Assembly (NCBI GenBank): GCA_041488295.1
Contig: JBGPOZ010000026.1
Span: forward strand, 1 to 32,468
DNA length: 32,468 nt
Origin: URHD0088 sp041488295
GTDB taxonomy: Bacteria; Pseudomonadota; Alphaproteobacteria; ATCC43930; CGMCC-115725
Direction: 5' to 3'
Shown here: piece after piece, positions 23,391-31,397 of the stretch
Numbering within the stretch: the first letter of the stretch is position 1
Layout: each line of letters starts with the position of its first letter
Translations under genes and position numbers: made by a program
Notes under the pieces: model-generated
Told to the model about the DNA's origin: nothing
The model's input: the letters and a program-made list of their open reading frames with translations, nothing else
Database searches by the model: none

Positions 23391-24353
23391 ATGGCGGTCT
23401 ATACTGATGTTCCCGACGACGAGCTGCGCCTCTTCGCCGCGCAATACGAGGTCGGCGCCGTCACCTCGTGCAAGGGCATCGCCGAAGGCGTCGAGAACTC
23501 GAATTTCCTGCTGCGCACCGAGACCGGCACCTTCATCCTGACGCTTTACGAGAAGCGGGTTGCCCCCGAGGATCTGCCGTTCTTCATCGGCCTCATGGAG
23601 CATCTGGCGGCGCAAGGCTTTGCCTGCCCGACGCCGCTGCGCGGGCGCGACGGCGTCGCGCTCCGCCAGCTCTGCGGCCGTCCGGCGGCCCTCATCACCT
23701 TCCTCGACGGCATGTGGCCGCGCCGCATCCAGCCCTTCCATTGCGCCGGGGTCGGCAGGGTGCTCGCCGAGCTGCACCGCGCGGGCAGCAACTTTGCGAT
23801 GCGCCGGCCGAACAACCTCTCGCTCGCCGGCTGGCGAAAGCTGTTCGATCTGTGCCGCGCCCGCGCCCACGAAGTCCGCGCCGGCCTTGCCGAAGAGCTG
23901 GCCGCCGAGCTCGCGGCCATCGAGGCCGCGTGGCCCAAGGATTTGCCGAGCGGCGTCATCCATGCCGATCTCTTCCCCGACAATGTCTTCTTTCAGGGCG
24001 AAGCGGTCTCGGGCGTCATCGATTTCTACTTCGCCTGTACCGATTTCTTCGCCTACGACCTCGCCATCTGTCTCAACGCCTGGTGCTTCGAGAGCGACGG
24101 CAGCTTCAACGTGACGAAGGCGCGCCTCATGCTGTCCAACTATCGCGCGGTGCGGCCGATCTCGGCGGCGGAGCTCGAGGCGCTGCCGCTGCTCGCGCGC
24201 GGCAGTGCGCTGCGCTTTCTCCTCACCCGGCTCTACGATTGGCTGAACCACCCGCCGGGCGCCTTCGTGCGCCCGAAGGACCCGCTCGAATACCTCCAGA
24301 AGCTGCGCTTCCACCGCAGCGTCGCCGGTCCCGGCGCCTACGGTCTGGCGTGA
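23391..24353 (+). CDS. thrB: Homoserine kinase type II (ThrB, aminoglycoside phosphotransferase fold)
   Basis: The product is 320 aa. It phosphorylates L-homoserine with ATP in threonine synthesis and belongs to the APH-like kinases, not the GHMP family of E. coli ThrB. The N-terminus MAVYTDVPDDELRLFAAQYE and GVENSNFLLRTETG at about 34-47 are typical of this form. The catalytic loop is HADLFPDN (H191, D193, N198) and the metal-binding Asp is D211 in GVIDFYFACTDF. The stop overlaps the rnhA start by 4 nt. In many alphaproteobacteria ispH precedes thrB-rnhA; here the upstream neighbour is the CDGSH gene, divergent. The 160-bp gap 23231-23390 shows no clear promoter boxes. Confidence 0.93.
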   Translation: MAVYTDVPDDELRLFAAQYEVGAVTSCKGIAEGVENSNFLLRTETGTFILTLYEKRVAPEDLPFFIGLMEHLAAQGFACPTPLRGRDGVALRQLCGRPAALITFLDGMWPRRIQPFHCAGVGRVLAELHRAGSNFAMRRPNNLSLAGWRKLFDLCRARAHEVRAGLAEELAAELAAIEAAWPKDLPSGVIHADLFPDNVFFQGEAVSGVIDFYFACTDFFAYDLAICLNAWCFESDGSFNVTKARLMLSNYRAVRPISAAELEALPLLARGSALRFLLTRLYDWLNHPPGAFVRPKDPLEYLQKLRFHRSVAGPGAYGLA

Positions 24354-24838
24354 AGACGGGGGACAAATCGGTCGTCGACGTCTTCACCGACGGCGCCTGC
24401 AGCGGCAATCCCGGGCCGGGCGGCTGGGGCGCGATCCTGCGCTTCGGTGCAGTAGAGAAGGAACTGTCGGGATCGGCCAATCCGACGACCAACAACCGCA
24501 TGGAGATGATGGCGGCGATCGTCGCGCTCGAGGCGCTGAAGCGGCCTTGCACCGTCCGCATCCATACCGACAGCCAATATCTGCGCGACGGCATCACCCG
24601 CTTCATTCATGCCTGGAAGAAGAATGGCTGGAAGACGGCCGACAAGAAACCGGTGAAGAACATCGATCTGTGGCAGCGCCTCGAAGCGGCGATGACGCCG
24701 CACCGGGTCGAATGGTTCTGGGTCAAGGGCCATGCCGGCCATCCCGAGAACGAGCGCGCCGATGCGCTGGCGCGGGGCGAGATCGCGGCGGCGCGCGCGC
24801 CGTCCGCTGACGCACGCACGCTCGGCGACGAAAGCTGA
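24350..24838 (+). CDS. rnhA: Ribonuclease HI
   Basis: The product is 162 aa from the GTG at 24350-24352, which overlaps the thrB stop (GTGA). It cleaves the RNA strand of RNA-DNA hybrids during replication and R-loop removal. All catalytic residues are visible with an offset of 4 from E. coli: D14 (FTDGACSGNPGPGGWG), E52 (NNRMEMMAAI), D74 (HTDSQYLRDG), H128 (VKGHAGHPENERAD) and D138. The basic handle region AWKKNGWKTADKKPVKN at about 88-104 is present, so substrate affinity should be normal. The C-terminal 15 residues are low-complexity. Coupling to thrB has no metabolic logic but is a conserved alphaproteobacterial arrangement. Confidence 0.96.
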   Translation: MKTGDKSVVDVFTDGACSGNPGPGGWGAILRFGAVEKELSGSANPTTNNRMEMMAAIVALEALKRPCTVRIHTDSQYLRDGITRFIHAWKKNGWKTADKKPVKNIDLWQRLEAAMTPHRVEWFWVKGHAGHPENERADALARGEIAAARAPSADARTLGDES

Positions 24839-24865
24839 AGTCCGGAGCATTGCGGAAGGATCAAT

Positions 24866-25318
24866 ATGCGCGATATCGATCGTGAGCAGAGAGTCCTCGA
24901 GTGGCGCAAAGACGGTTTCTTGATCAGCACCGATCCAGGCCGCATCGACCTCGATGTCGTACACGACTTCCTTGCCAAAGAGGCCTACTGGTCGCCGGGT
25001 GTCGAGCGCAGCCTGGTCGAGCGGGCAGTCCAGGGGTCACTCGTTTTCGGTCTCTACGATGAGGGCAACGCCCAGATCGGCTTCTCCCGGGTCGTGACCG
25101 ACGGCGCTCTCTTCGCCTATTTGCGCGACGTCTTCGTCTTGAAATCCCACCGGGGGAAGGGATTGGGGCGGTGGCTGACCGAGCGCTCGCTCGATCACCC
25201 GGCTCTACGAACCGTCAAGCGCTGGATGCTGTCGACCGATGACGCGCACGCACTCTACGCCAAATTCGGGTTCAAGCCGTTGAGCCGGCCGGATGTCTAT
25301 ATGCTGCTGCTGCGATGA
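24866..25318 (+). CDS. GNAT-family N-acetyltransferase
   Basis: The product is 150 aa. The acetyl-CoA-binding core is visible as LRDVFVLKSHRGKGLGRWL at about 91-109, in which RGKGLG is the pyrophosphate-binding Q/RxxGxG/A loop. The end HALYAKFGFKPLSRPDVYML is the usual GNAT C-terminal strand-helix pattern. The N-terminal part (FLAKEAYWSPGVERSLVERA at about 35-54) matches a small GNAT group often annotated only by domain. The acceptor substrate is unknown. A weak GGAAGGA lies about 6 nt before the ATG. It follows rnhA by 27 nt on the same strand and may be cotranscribed. Confidence 0.88.
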   Translation: MRDIDREQRVLEWRKDGFLISTDPGRIDLDVVHDFLAKEAYWSPGVERSLVERAVQGSLVFGLYDEGNAQIGFSRVVTDGALFAYLRDVFVLKSHRGKGLGRWLTERSLDHPALRTVKRWMLSTDDAHALYAKFGFKPLSRPDVYMLLLR

Positions 25319-25349
25319 CGCTTGCCGCGGCCCTCGTTCCTCCTATCGC

Positions 25350-25378
25350 TTGCCTTTCCGATCGGCCGCCTTTATAAA
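25350..25378 (+). promoter_or_regulatory. Sigma70-type promoter for rpmI-rplT
   Basis: TTGCCT at 25350-25355 and TATAAA at 25373-25378 are separated by exactly 17 nt. This is the best housekeeping promoter match in the window. Initiation near 25385 would give a leader of about 85 nt before rpmI, long enough for regulation. It starts after the GNAT stop codon, separating the translation genes from the upstream unit. Confidence 0.65.
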
Positions 25379-25469
25379 CCGCGCCTCACTTGGCGGCATG
25401 GCCGCGCTTCAAGCGCCAACGGGCATGCCTCGCCGCCGCACTAAAGACCCTTATCCGAAAGGATTCGAA

Positions 25470-25673
25470 ATGCCCAAGATGAAGACGAAGAGCGGCGCGA
25501 AGAAGCGCTTCGGGCGCACCGCGTCCGGCAAGGTCAGGGCGAACGTCGCGCACAAGCGCCACCGCCTCATCTCGAAGCCCAAGCAGATGAAGCGCAAGGC
25601 GCGCGGCACGATGACGCTCGAGAAGGGCGACGCGAAGCTGGTTTTGACCTACATGCCGTATATGAGGGGTTGA
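25470..25673 (+). CDS. rpmI: 50S ribosomal protein L35
   Basis: The product is 67 aa, highly basic, with the L35 signature MPKMKTKSGAKKRFGRTASG at the N-terminus and HKRHRLISKPKQMKRKARG at about 28-46. It is a late-assembly protein of the large subunit. GAAAGGA lies about 8 nt before the ATG. It precedes rplT by 3 nt. infC, often upstream in other bacteria, is not here; the gene has its own promoter at 25350-25378. An upstream in-frame extension of the reading frame has no L35 homology and contains the promoter, so it is not part of the protein. Confidence 0.98.
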   Translation: MPKMKTKSGAKKRFGRTASGKVRANVAHKRHRLISKPKQMKRKARGTMTLEKGDAKLVLTYMPYMRG

Positions 25674-25676
25674 GCC

Positions 25677-26051
25677 ATGGCGCGCGTCAAACGGGGCGTC
25701 ACCGCCCATGCCCGCCACAAGAAGGTCTTGGAGATGGCCCGCGGCTATCGCGGCCGCGCCAAGTCGAATTATCGCGTCGCCATCGAGAAGGTCGAGAAGG
25801 GGCTGCGCTACGCCTATCGCGACCGGCGCGTCAAGAAGCGGAATTTCCGCGCCCTGTGGATCCAGCGCATCAATGCCGGCGCGCGCGAGCACGGCTTGAC
25901 CTATTCGCAATTCATGGCCGGGGTGAAGCGCGCCGGAATCGAGCTCGATCGCAAGGTCCTGTCCGACATGGCGATCCGCGAGCCGGAGGTGTTCAAGGCG
26001 ATCGTCGCCACTGCGCAGGCGGCGCTCGCCAAGGGCGCCGCCGCGGAGTGA
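25677..26051 (+). CDS. rplT: 50S ribosomal protein L20
   Basis: The product is 124 aa (typical 117-120). It binds 23S rRNA and is needed early in large-subunit assembly; in E. coli it also represses its own operon by binding the leader. Signature stretches are MARVKRGVTAHARHKKVLEM at the start, AKGYRGRAKSNYR-like RGYRGRAKSNYR at about 22-33, and RDRRVKKRNFRALWIQRINA at about 46-65. It sits 3 nt after rpmI. Its stop codon overlaps a possible 17-codon leader peptide (GTGA at 26048-26051) that belongs to the candidate pheST attenuator. Confidence 0.98.
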   Translation: MARVKRGVTAHARHKKVLEMARGYRGRAKSNYRVAIEKVEKGLRYAYRDRRVKKRNFRALWIQRINAGAREHGLTYSQFMAGVKRAGIELDRKVLSDMAIREPEVFKAIVATAQAALAKGAAAE

Positions 26052-26101
26052 CGACGGTGCGCTCTGTCCGCCGCCGATTTACCACCGGGACCTGGATCTG
26101 A
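26048..26101 (+). CDS. Candidate leader peptide of the pheST attenuator
   Basis: A 17-codon frame starts with GTG overlapping the rplT stop (GTGA) and reads VTTVRSVRRRFTTGTWI, then TGA at 26099-26101. The stop is directly followed by the left arm of a possible antiterminator (26102-26108). It has one Phe codon (TTT, 26078-26080) and one Trp codon, unlike the Phe-rich E. coli pheM peptide. It is proposed for its position in the attenuator layout, not for composition; translation would depend on ribosomes finishing rplT. Confidence 0.35.
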   Translation: MTTVRSVRRRFTTGTWI

Positions 26102-26184
26102 GGCCCCTGCCGCGAGGCGCATCGAGCGCGTCGCGGCGCTCCGACGAGCAGGAAGGGGCCGACGCCGCGTTCGGCCCCTTTTCT
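26102..26184 (+). promoter_or_regulatory. Attenuator-like leader between rplT and pheS
   Basis: Three RNA segments fit an attenuator. GGCCCCT at 26102-26108 can pair with AGGGGCC at 26154-26160, enclosing a strong hairpin (GCCGCGA at 26109-26115 with TCGCGGC at 26131-26137). AGGGGCC is also the left arm of the intrinsic terminator at 26153-26184. The two pairings exclude each other, so the first would act as antiterminator. E. coli pheST is known to be attenuated; this layout suggests an analogue. Confidence 0.5.
26153..26184 (+). terminator. Intrinsic terminator before pheS
   Basis: AAGGGGCCGA at 26153-26162 pairs perfectly over 10 bp with TCGGCCCCTT at 26171-26180 across an 8-nt loop, followed by TTCT. 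It lies only 18 nt before the pheS ATG and after rplT, so it either ends the ribosomal protein transcript or works as an attenuator. Confidence 0.8.
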
Positions 26185-26201
26185 CATGACGGTAAGCTCT
26201 G

Positions 26202-27278
26202 ATGGACGATGTCGACCAAATCCGCCGTGACACGCTCGCCGCGATCGCCGCGGCGGCGAGCCCTGACGCTCTGGAGCAGGTGCGCGTCGCGGCGCTCGGG
26301 CGCAAGGGCACGGTCACGACGGCGATGAAGGGCCTTGGGGCGCTCGACCCCCAGGCGCGCAAGGCGGCGGGCGCGGCGCTCAACCGCCTCAAGGACGAGG
26401 TGGCGGCGGCGCTCGAGGAAGCCACGGTTCGGCTTAGCTCGGCGGAGCTCGAGGCGCGGCTCGCGGCCGAGCGGATCGACGTGACGCTCCCTGCGATGCC
26501 CGAGACCGAGGGGCGCATCCATCCGATCAGCCAGACCATCGACGAGCTGACGGCGATCTTCGGCGAGATGGGCTTCACCGTCGCCGAGGGGCCGCATATC
26601 GAGGACGACTTCCACAATTTCACCGCGCTCAACATTCCGCCCGAGCACCCGGCGCGACAGGAGCTCGACACCTTCTATTTGCCGGAAAAGCCCGATGGCA
26701 GCCGGCGCGTCCTGCGCACGCACACCTCGCCCGTGCAGATCCGCACCATGCTGGCGCAGCAGCCGCCGATCCGCATCATCGTGCCGGGCCGGACCTTCCG
26801 CTCCGACCATGACGCGACTCACTCGCCGATGTTCCATCAGGTCGAGGGCCTCGTCATCGACAAGACCAGCCATATGGGCCACCTCAAGGGGTGCCTCATC
26901 GAATTCTGCCGCGCCTTCTTCGACGTGGACGATCTGCCGGTGCGCTTCCGGCCGAGCTATTTCCCCTTCACCGAGCCTTCGGCCGAGGTCGATATCGGCT
27001 GCTCGCGCGCCGGCGGCGCGCTCAAGATCGGCGCCGGCGGCGATTGGCTCGAGATCCTCGGCTCGGGCATGGTCCATCCCAAGGTGCTGGCGAATTGCGG
27101 TATCGATCCCAGCGAGTATCAGGGCTTCGCCTTCGGCATGGGGATCGAGCGCATCGCCATGCTAAAATACGGCATCCCGGATCTCCGCACCTTCTACGAA
27201 TCGGACCTCCGCTGGCTGCGCCACTACGGCTTCGCTTCCCTCGACGTCCCGTCGATGGTGGGGGGGCTCAGCCGATGA
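26202..27278 (+). CDS. pheS: Phenylalanyl-tRNA synthetase alpha subunit
   Basis: The product is 358 aa. It is the catalytic chain of the (alpha beta)2 enzyme that charges tRNA-Phe. The N-terminal coiled coil (about 1-95) for tRNA binding is present (VAALGRKGTVTTAMKGLGAL). Class II motifs follow: motif 1 region HPISQTIDELTAIFGEMGF at about 107-125, motif 2 RTFRSDHDATHSPMFHQVEG at about 197-216, and motif 3 GFAFGMGIERIAMLKYGIPD at about 308-327, which carries the conserved Arg for ATP binding. The ATG follows the terminator by 17 nt and no strong Shine-Dalgarno is seen (GGTAAG). The stop overlaps the pheT start by 4 nt. Confidence 0.97.
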   Translation: MDDVDQIRRDTLAAIAAAASPDALEQVRVAALGRKGTVTTAMKGLGALDPQARKAAGAALNRLKDEVAAALEEATVRLSSAELEARLAAERIDVTLPAMPETEGRIHPISQTIDELTAIFGEMGFTVAEGPHIEDDFHNFTALNIPPEHPARQELDTFYLPEKPDGSRRVLRTHTSPVQIRTMLAQQPPIRIIVPGRTFRSDHDATHSPMFHQVEGLVIDKTSHMGHLKGCLIEFCRAFFDVDDLPVRFRPSYFPFTEPSAEVDIGCSRAGGALKIGAGGDWLEILGSGMVHPKVLANCGIDPSEYQGFAFGMGIERIAMLKYGIPDLRTFYESDLRWLRHYGFASLDVPSMVGGLSR

Positions 27279-29671
27279 AGACCACCCTCTCCTGGCTCAA
27301 ATCGCATCTCGAGACCGAGGCGCCGCTCGATGAGATCGTGCGCCGTCTTGTCATGCTCGGCCTCGAGGTCGAGAGCGTCGAGGATCGCGCCGCCGCGCTT
27401 GCGCCGTTCCGCGTCGCGCATGTCGTCTCGGCCGAGCCGCATCCCAATGCCGAGCGGCTGCGTGTCTGCATCGTCGATACCGGCACGTCGCGGGTTCAGG
27501 TCGTGTGCGGCGCGCCCAACGCCAGGGCCGGGATGCGCGGCGTCTTCGCGCCGAGCGGCGTCACGATCCCGCGCACCGGGCTTCTTCTCAAGGAAAGCGT
27601 CATCCGCGGCGTCGCCTCGAACGGCATGCTGTGCTCGGGCTACGAGATGGGCATCTCCGAGGATCACGATGGCATCATCGATCTGCCCGCGGACACGCCG
27701 ATCGGCGAGAGCTTCGCCAAGGTAGCAGGGCTCGACGATCCCGTCCTCGACGTCAAGGTTCTGGCGCACCGGCCGGATTGCCTCGGCGTTCACGGCCTCG
27801 CCCGCGATCTTGCGGCGTCGGGGCTCGGGCGGCTGCGCCCGCTCATCGTCGAGCCGGTCGAGGGCGGCTTCAAGAGCCCGATCTGGGTCCATCTCGCGAC
27901 GCTCGACGAGAAGGCGTGCCCGCTCTTCCTCGGCCGGATGATCCGCGGCGTCAAGAACGGGCCGAGCCCGCGCTGGCTGCAGGACCGGCTGACGGCGATC
28001 GGATTGCGGCCGATCTCGGCGCTCGTCGACATCACCAACTTCCTCACCTTCGACGTCAACCGGCCGCTCCACGTCTTCGACGCGGCGCGCATCAAGGGCG
28101 ATCTCGTCCTGCGCGAGGCGCGCGCGGGCGAGCGCCTCAAGGCGCTCAACGACCGCGAATACGCGCTCGACGAGACGATGACCGTCATCGCCGACGACAT
28201 CGAGGTGCTGAGCCTCGGCGGCGTCGTCGGCGGCGAGAGCTCGGGCTGCACCGAGGCGACCGACACCGTCTTCGTCGAGGCGGCGCTGTTCGACCCGGTG
28301 CGCACCGCGGCGACCGGCCGCAAGCTCAATCTTCAGAGCGATGCACGCTATCGCTTCGAGCGCGGCGTCGATCCCGCCTTCGTCGCGCCCGGGATGGAGA
28401 TCGGGACCCGCCTCATCCTCGAGCTGTGCGGCGGCGAGCCGAGCGATGTCGTCGTCGCCGGCGCGGTACCGGAATGGCAGCGGACCTACCGCCTGCGCCG
28501 CGATCGCACCGAGAGCCTCGGCGGCATCGCCCTGCCCGAATCCGAGCAGCGGCGCATCCTCGAGCGCCTCGGCTTCGGCGTCGAGCAAGCCCGCGACGGC
28601 GATCTCAACGTGGCGCCGCCCTCCTGGCGCGGCGACATCGAAGGCGAAGCCGATCTCGTCGAAGAGGTTTTGCGCGTTCACGGCTACGACGCCATCCCGG
28701 CGATCCCGCTCGAGCGCGAGACGGCGTTGCCGCGCCCCGCGCTCGATCCGGCGCAGCGCCGCGTCGGGCTGGTGCGGCGCACGCTCGCCTCGCGCGGCCT
28801 CGTCGAGGCGGTGACGTTCTCCTTCATCTCCGCCGCCGCGGCCGAAGCGTTCGGCGGCGCCAAGCCTGAGCTTCGCCTCGTCAACCCGATCAGCGCCGAT
28901 CTCGATGCGATGCGGCCGTCCATCCTGCCCAATCTTCTCGACGCGGCGCGGCGCAATGCCGATCGCGGCTTTCCCGACAGCGCGCTCTTCGAGATCGGGC
29001 CGCAATACCGCGACGACACGCCAGAGGGTCAGACGATCGTCGCCGCGGGGTTGCGCCACGGCCGCAGCAATCCGCGCCATTGGCAGGATCCGGGCCGGCC
29101 GATCGATCTCTTCATGGCGAAAGCCGACGCGCTCGCCGCGGTCGCCGCCGCGGGCGGACCGACGGAGAACATCCAGGTCGGCGCCGATCCGCCCGGTTGG
29201 TATCATCCCGGCCGCGGTGGGAGCTTGCGCCTCGGCCCGAAAATCCTCGGGCATTTCGGCGAGCTCCATCCCGCCGTCCTCGCCCGGTTCGACGTCAAAG
29301 GCCCTGCCGTCGCGTTCGAGATCAATCTCGATGCGGTGCCGCTGCCGCGCAAGGCGGGACGCATGCGGTTGCCGCTCAAGCTCTCGCCCTTCCAGCCGGT
29401 CGAGCGCGATTTCGCCTTTCTCGTTCCCGCCGATCTTCCGGCCGAGACCTTGCTGCGCGCGGCACGCGGCGTCGACCGCAAGCTCGTGACCGAGGTGCGG
29501 CTCTTCGACGTCTATGTCGGCGCGGGATTGCCGGCTGGCCGCAAATCGCTGGCGATCACCATCGTCTTGCAGCCGGAGACGGCGACGCTTACCGATGAGG
29601 AGATCGAAAATTTCGCGGGAAAATTGGTGGCGCAAGTGATCAAGGCGACGGGCGGCGAGCTGCGCCGATAG
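27275..29671 (+). CDS. pheT: Phenylalanyl-tRNA synthetase beta subunit
   Basis: The product is 798 aa, the standard bacterial length. Domains in order: N-terminal segment with MKTTLSWLKSHLETEAPLDE; tRNA-binding OB fold at about 40-150 (VSAEPHPNAERLRVCIVD); B3/B4 editing domain at about 210-385 (DITNFLTFDVNRPLHVFD); B5 domain at about 400-470; catalytic-like core at about 480-690; and the C-terminal ferredoxin-like anticodon-binding domain at about 705-798 (LSPFQPVERDFAFLVP). The editing domain hydrolyses Tyr-tRNA-Phe. The ATGA overlap with pheS couples the two subunits. The stop codon lies 4 nt from the converging DUF1674 gene, so a shared terminator is unlikely to fit between them. Confidence 0.97.
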   Translation: MKTTLSWLKSHLETEAPLDEIVRRLVMLGLEVESVEDRAAALAPFRVAHVVSAEPHPNAERLRVCIVDTGTSRVQVVCGAPNARAGMRGVFAPSGVTIPRTGLLLKESVIRGVASNGMLCSGYEMGISEDHDGIIDLPADTPIGESFAKVAGLDDPVLDVKVLAHRPDCLGVHGLARDLAASGLGRLRPLIVEPVEGGFKSPIWVHLATLDEKACPLFLGRMIRGVKNGPSPRWLQDRLTAIGLRPISALVDITNFLTFDVNRPLHVFDAARIKGDLVLREARAGERLKALNDREYALDETMTVIADDIEVLSLGGVVGGESSGCTEATDTVFVEAALFDPVRTAATGRKLNLQSDARYRFERGVDPAFVAPGMEIGTRLILELCGGEPSDVVVAGAVPEWQRTYRLRRDRTESLGGIALPESEQRRILERLGFGVEQARDGDLNVAPPSWRGDIEGEADLVEEVLRVHGYDAIPAIPLERETALPRPALDPAQRRVGLVRRTLASRGLVEAVTFSFISAAAAEAFGGAKPELRLVNPISADLDAMRPSILPNLLDAARRNADRGFPDSALFEIGPQYRDDTPEGQTIVAAGLRHGRSNPRHWQDPGRPIDLFMAKADALAAVAAAGGPTENIQVGADPPGWYHPGRGGSLRLGPKILGHFGELHPAVLARFDVKGPAVAFEINLDAVPLPRKAGRMRLPLKLSPFQPVERDFAFLVPADLPAETLLRAARGVDRKLVTEVRLFDVYVGAGLPAGRKSLAITIVLQPETATLTDEEIENFAGKLVAQVIKATGGELRR

Positions 29672-29675
29672 ACCC

Positions 29676-29831
29676 TCAGAAATCGCTGCAGCGGCCCGCG
29701 ACCTCCCAATCGCCGTAGCGCGTCGGCTCCGGCCCTTTCGGTCCGCCGATCTCGCGCGGTTTCGCTGGATCCTCGCGCCGCTCGCTCGCCGCGGGCGGCG
29801 GGTCGCGCGGTCTGTCGTCTTGCTTCGTCAT
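29676..29831 (-). CDS. DUF1674 protein, SDHAF4-like succinate dehydrogenase assembly factor
   Basis: The product is 51 aa. The N-terminal half is charged and probably disordered (MTKQDDRPRDPPPAASERRE); the C-terminal half EIGGPKGPEPTRYGDWEVAG followed by RCSDF is the DUF1674 signature. The eukaryotic member SDHAF4 (yeast Sdh8) binds the flavinylated SdhA subunit and promotes its assembly while limiting oxidant formation. The bacterial role is inferred from that homology. No sdh genes are in the window. The ATG at 29829-29831 is chosen because the conserved block sits at the end and the upstream in-frame extension has no homology. It is convergent with pheT (4 nt apart) and divergent from rsmB. 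Confidence 0.88.
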   Translation of the reverse strand: MTKQDDRPRDPPPAASERREDPAKPREIGGPKGPEPTRYGDWEVAGRCSDF

Positions 29832-29907
29832 GTCATCGATATGGCGCGATGCGGGTCGCGTGCCAAGAGCCAAGCGGCGACACCGAGCGCGTCTCTCACG
29901 CGCAATC

Positions 29908-30016
29908 GGATGGATGCCATCCGCACGGGCTGATTTGGTCGTCGGAACACGGTGGCATGGCTCTTGTCGATGTTTTATCAAACAAGATTAGTACGAGAGC
30001 GGTATTTCGCAGTACC
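29908..30016. promoter_or_regulatory. AT-richer divergent region with hairpins upstream of rsmB
   Basis: The 215-bp gap between the DUF1674 gene and rsmB holds GGATGGATGCCATCC (29908-29922) and CGGTA...TACCG (30000-30017), and between them an AT-rich stretch (GTTTTATCAAACAAGATTAG) unlike the rest of the window. TTGTCG at 29966-29971 and ATTAGT at 29989-29994, 17 nt apart, may be a promoter reading toward rsmB. An in-frame ATG at 29954 could also start rsmB early. Confidence 0.35.
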
Positions 30017-30046
30017 GTATCGGTTTGGCAGAACCTTGATCCTCTG

Positions 30047-31339
30047 ATGACGACCGCCCCCTCGGCCCGCAGCGTGGCCATCGATTTGATCGGCGCCGTC
30101 CTCCGCCGGAAGCGCCCGCTCGATGACGCCATCGAAGACAACATCGACATGTCGGCGTTGCCGACGCGTGATCGGGCCTTTGCGCGTCTGCTCGTCGCAA
30201 CCGTACTGCGCCGCCTCGGACAGATCGATGTGCTGATCGCGCATTGTCTCAACACGCCCTTGCCGCCGCGTGCCGCCGCCGTGCACGACATGCTGCGCCT
30301 CGGCATCGCGCAACTGCTCTTTCTGCGGACGCCTGCCCATGCCGCCGTCGCGACGACGGTCGACCTCGCCGATGCGCGGGGCTTCATCTCGCATAAGGGG
30401 CTTGTCAATGCGGTGCTGCGGCGCTTGAGCCAGGAGGGCCCTGGCCTCGTCCAGCCTCAAGATGCGCCGCGCCTCGATACGCCCGACTGGCTCTGGCAAT
30501 CGTGGAGCACCGCCTATGGCGAAGCCGGCTGCCGCGCCATCGCCACCGCGCATCTCAAGGAAGCGCCGCTCGATCTGACGGTGCGCGGCGATCCCGAGGG
30601 TTGGGCGAAGCTGCTCGAGGCGAGCATTCTGCCGACCGGCAGCCTGCGCCGCGTCGCGGGCGGCGCCATCGCCTCGTTGCCCGGCTATGCCGATGGCGCC
30701 TGGTGGGTGCAGGACGCGGCGGCTGCCATGCCCGCGCGCCTCTTCGGCAACATCGCCGGCAAGCGGGTCATCGATCTCTGCGCGGCACCCGGCGGCAAGA
30801 CGGCGCAGCTTGCTGCCGCCGGCGCCAACGTCACCGCGATCGACCGCTCGCAACGGCGCCTCGATCGGCTCGTCAGCAATCTTCAGCGCCTCGACTTCTC
30901 GGTCGAAACCGTCGTCGCCGATGCGGCCGTTTGGCAGCCGCGCGCCAAGGTGGCGGCGGTCCTGCTCGATGCGCCTTGCACGGCGACGGGAGCGATCCGC
31001 CGCCACCCCGACGTGCCCCATCTGAAGACGCCCGACGATGTGGCGCGACTCGCCGTCGTCCAGGAGCGTTTGCTGGCGGCGGCCGGCGAGATGGTCGAGG
31101 AGGGCGGCATGCTCGTTTACTGCACCTGCTCGCTCGAGGCCGAGGAGGGGCCGGTGCAGATCGCCCGCTTCCTCGACCGCGATACGCGTTTCCGGCGCGT
31201 TCCGATCGCGCCTGCCGAGCTCGGCAGTCTCGGCGAGTTGCTGACGCCGGAAGGCGATCTGCGCACCTTGCCAAGCCATTTTGCCGAGATGGATGGCATC
31301 GACGGCTTCTACGCCGCGCGCCTGCGCTGCGTCGCGTGA
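30047..31339 (+). CDS. rsmB: 16S rRNA (cytosine-967-C5)-methyltransferase RsmB
   Basis: From the ATG at 30047-30049 the product is 430 aa. It methylates C967 of 16S rRNA. The N-terminal NusB-like RNA-binding domain covers about 1-140 (RLGIAQLLFLRTPAHAAVAT). The Rossmann methyltransferase follows: VIDLCAAPGGKTAQLAA at about 243-259 binds SAM, D308-A-P-C311 (motif IV) holds the cysteine that releases the product, and YCTC361S (motif VI) holds the catalytic nucleophile. Both cysteines of the RCMT family are present. A longer in-frame start would add about 30-66 residues without homology. It begins the rsmB-rpe-heparinase-like series common in alphaproteobacteria, though htpX-type neighbours often seen upstream are absent. 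Confidence 0.93.
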   Translation: MTTAPSARSVAIDLIGAVLRRKRPLDDAIEDNIDMSALPTRDRAFARLLVATVLRRLGQIDVLIAHCLNTPLPPRAAAVHDMLRLGIAQLLFLRTPAHAAVATTVDLADARGFISHKGLVNAVLRRLSQEGPGLVQPQDAPRLDTPDWLWQSWSTAYGEAGCRAIATAHLKEAPLDLTVRGDPEGWAKLLEASILPTGSLRRVAGGAIASLPGYADGAWWVQDAAAAMPARLFGNIAGKRVIDLCAAPGGKTAQLAAAGANVTAIDRSQRRLDRLVSNLQRLDFSVETVVADAAVWQPRAKVAAVLLDAPCTATGAIRRHPDVPHLKTPDDVARLAVVQERLLAAAGEMVEEGGMLVYCTCSLEAEEGPVQIARFLDRDTRFRRVPIAPAELGSLGELLTPEGDLRTLPSHFAEMDGIDGFYAARLRCVA

Positions 31340-31397
31340 GGGTCGCTCGTCATCACCCGCGCTTGCGGTGCCGCGCGATCCTTGTTACGACACGCCG

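Noticed and set aside
25386..25910. Minus-strand open frame opposite rpmI-rplT
   Set aside because: It is antisense to two clear ribosomal protein genes and its translation has no recognisable features.
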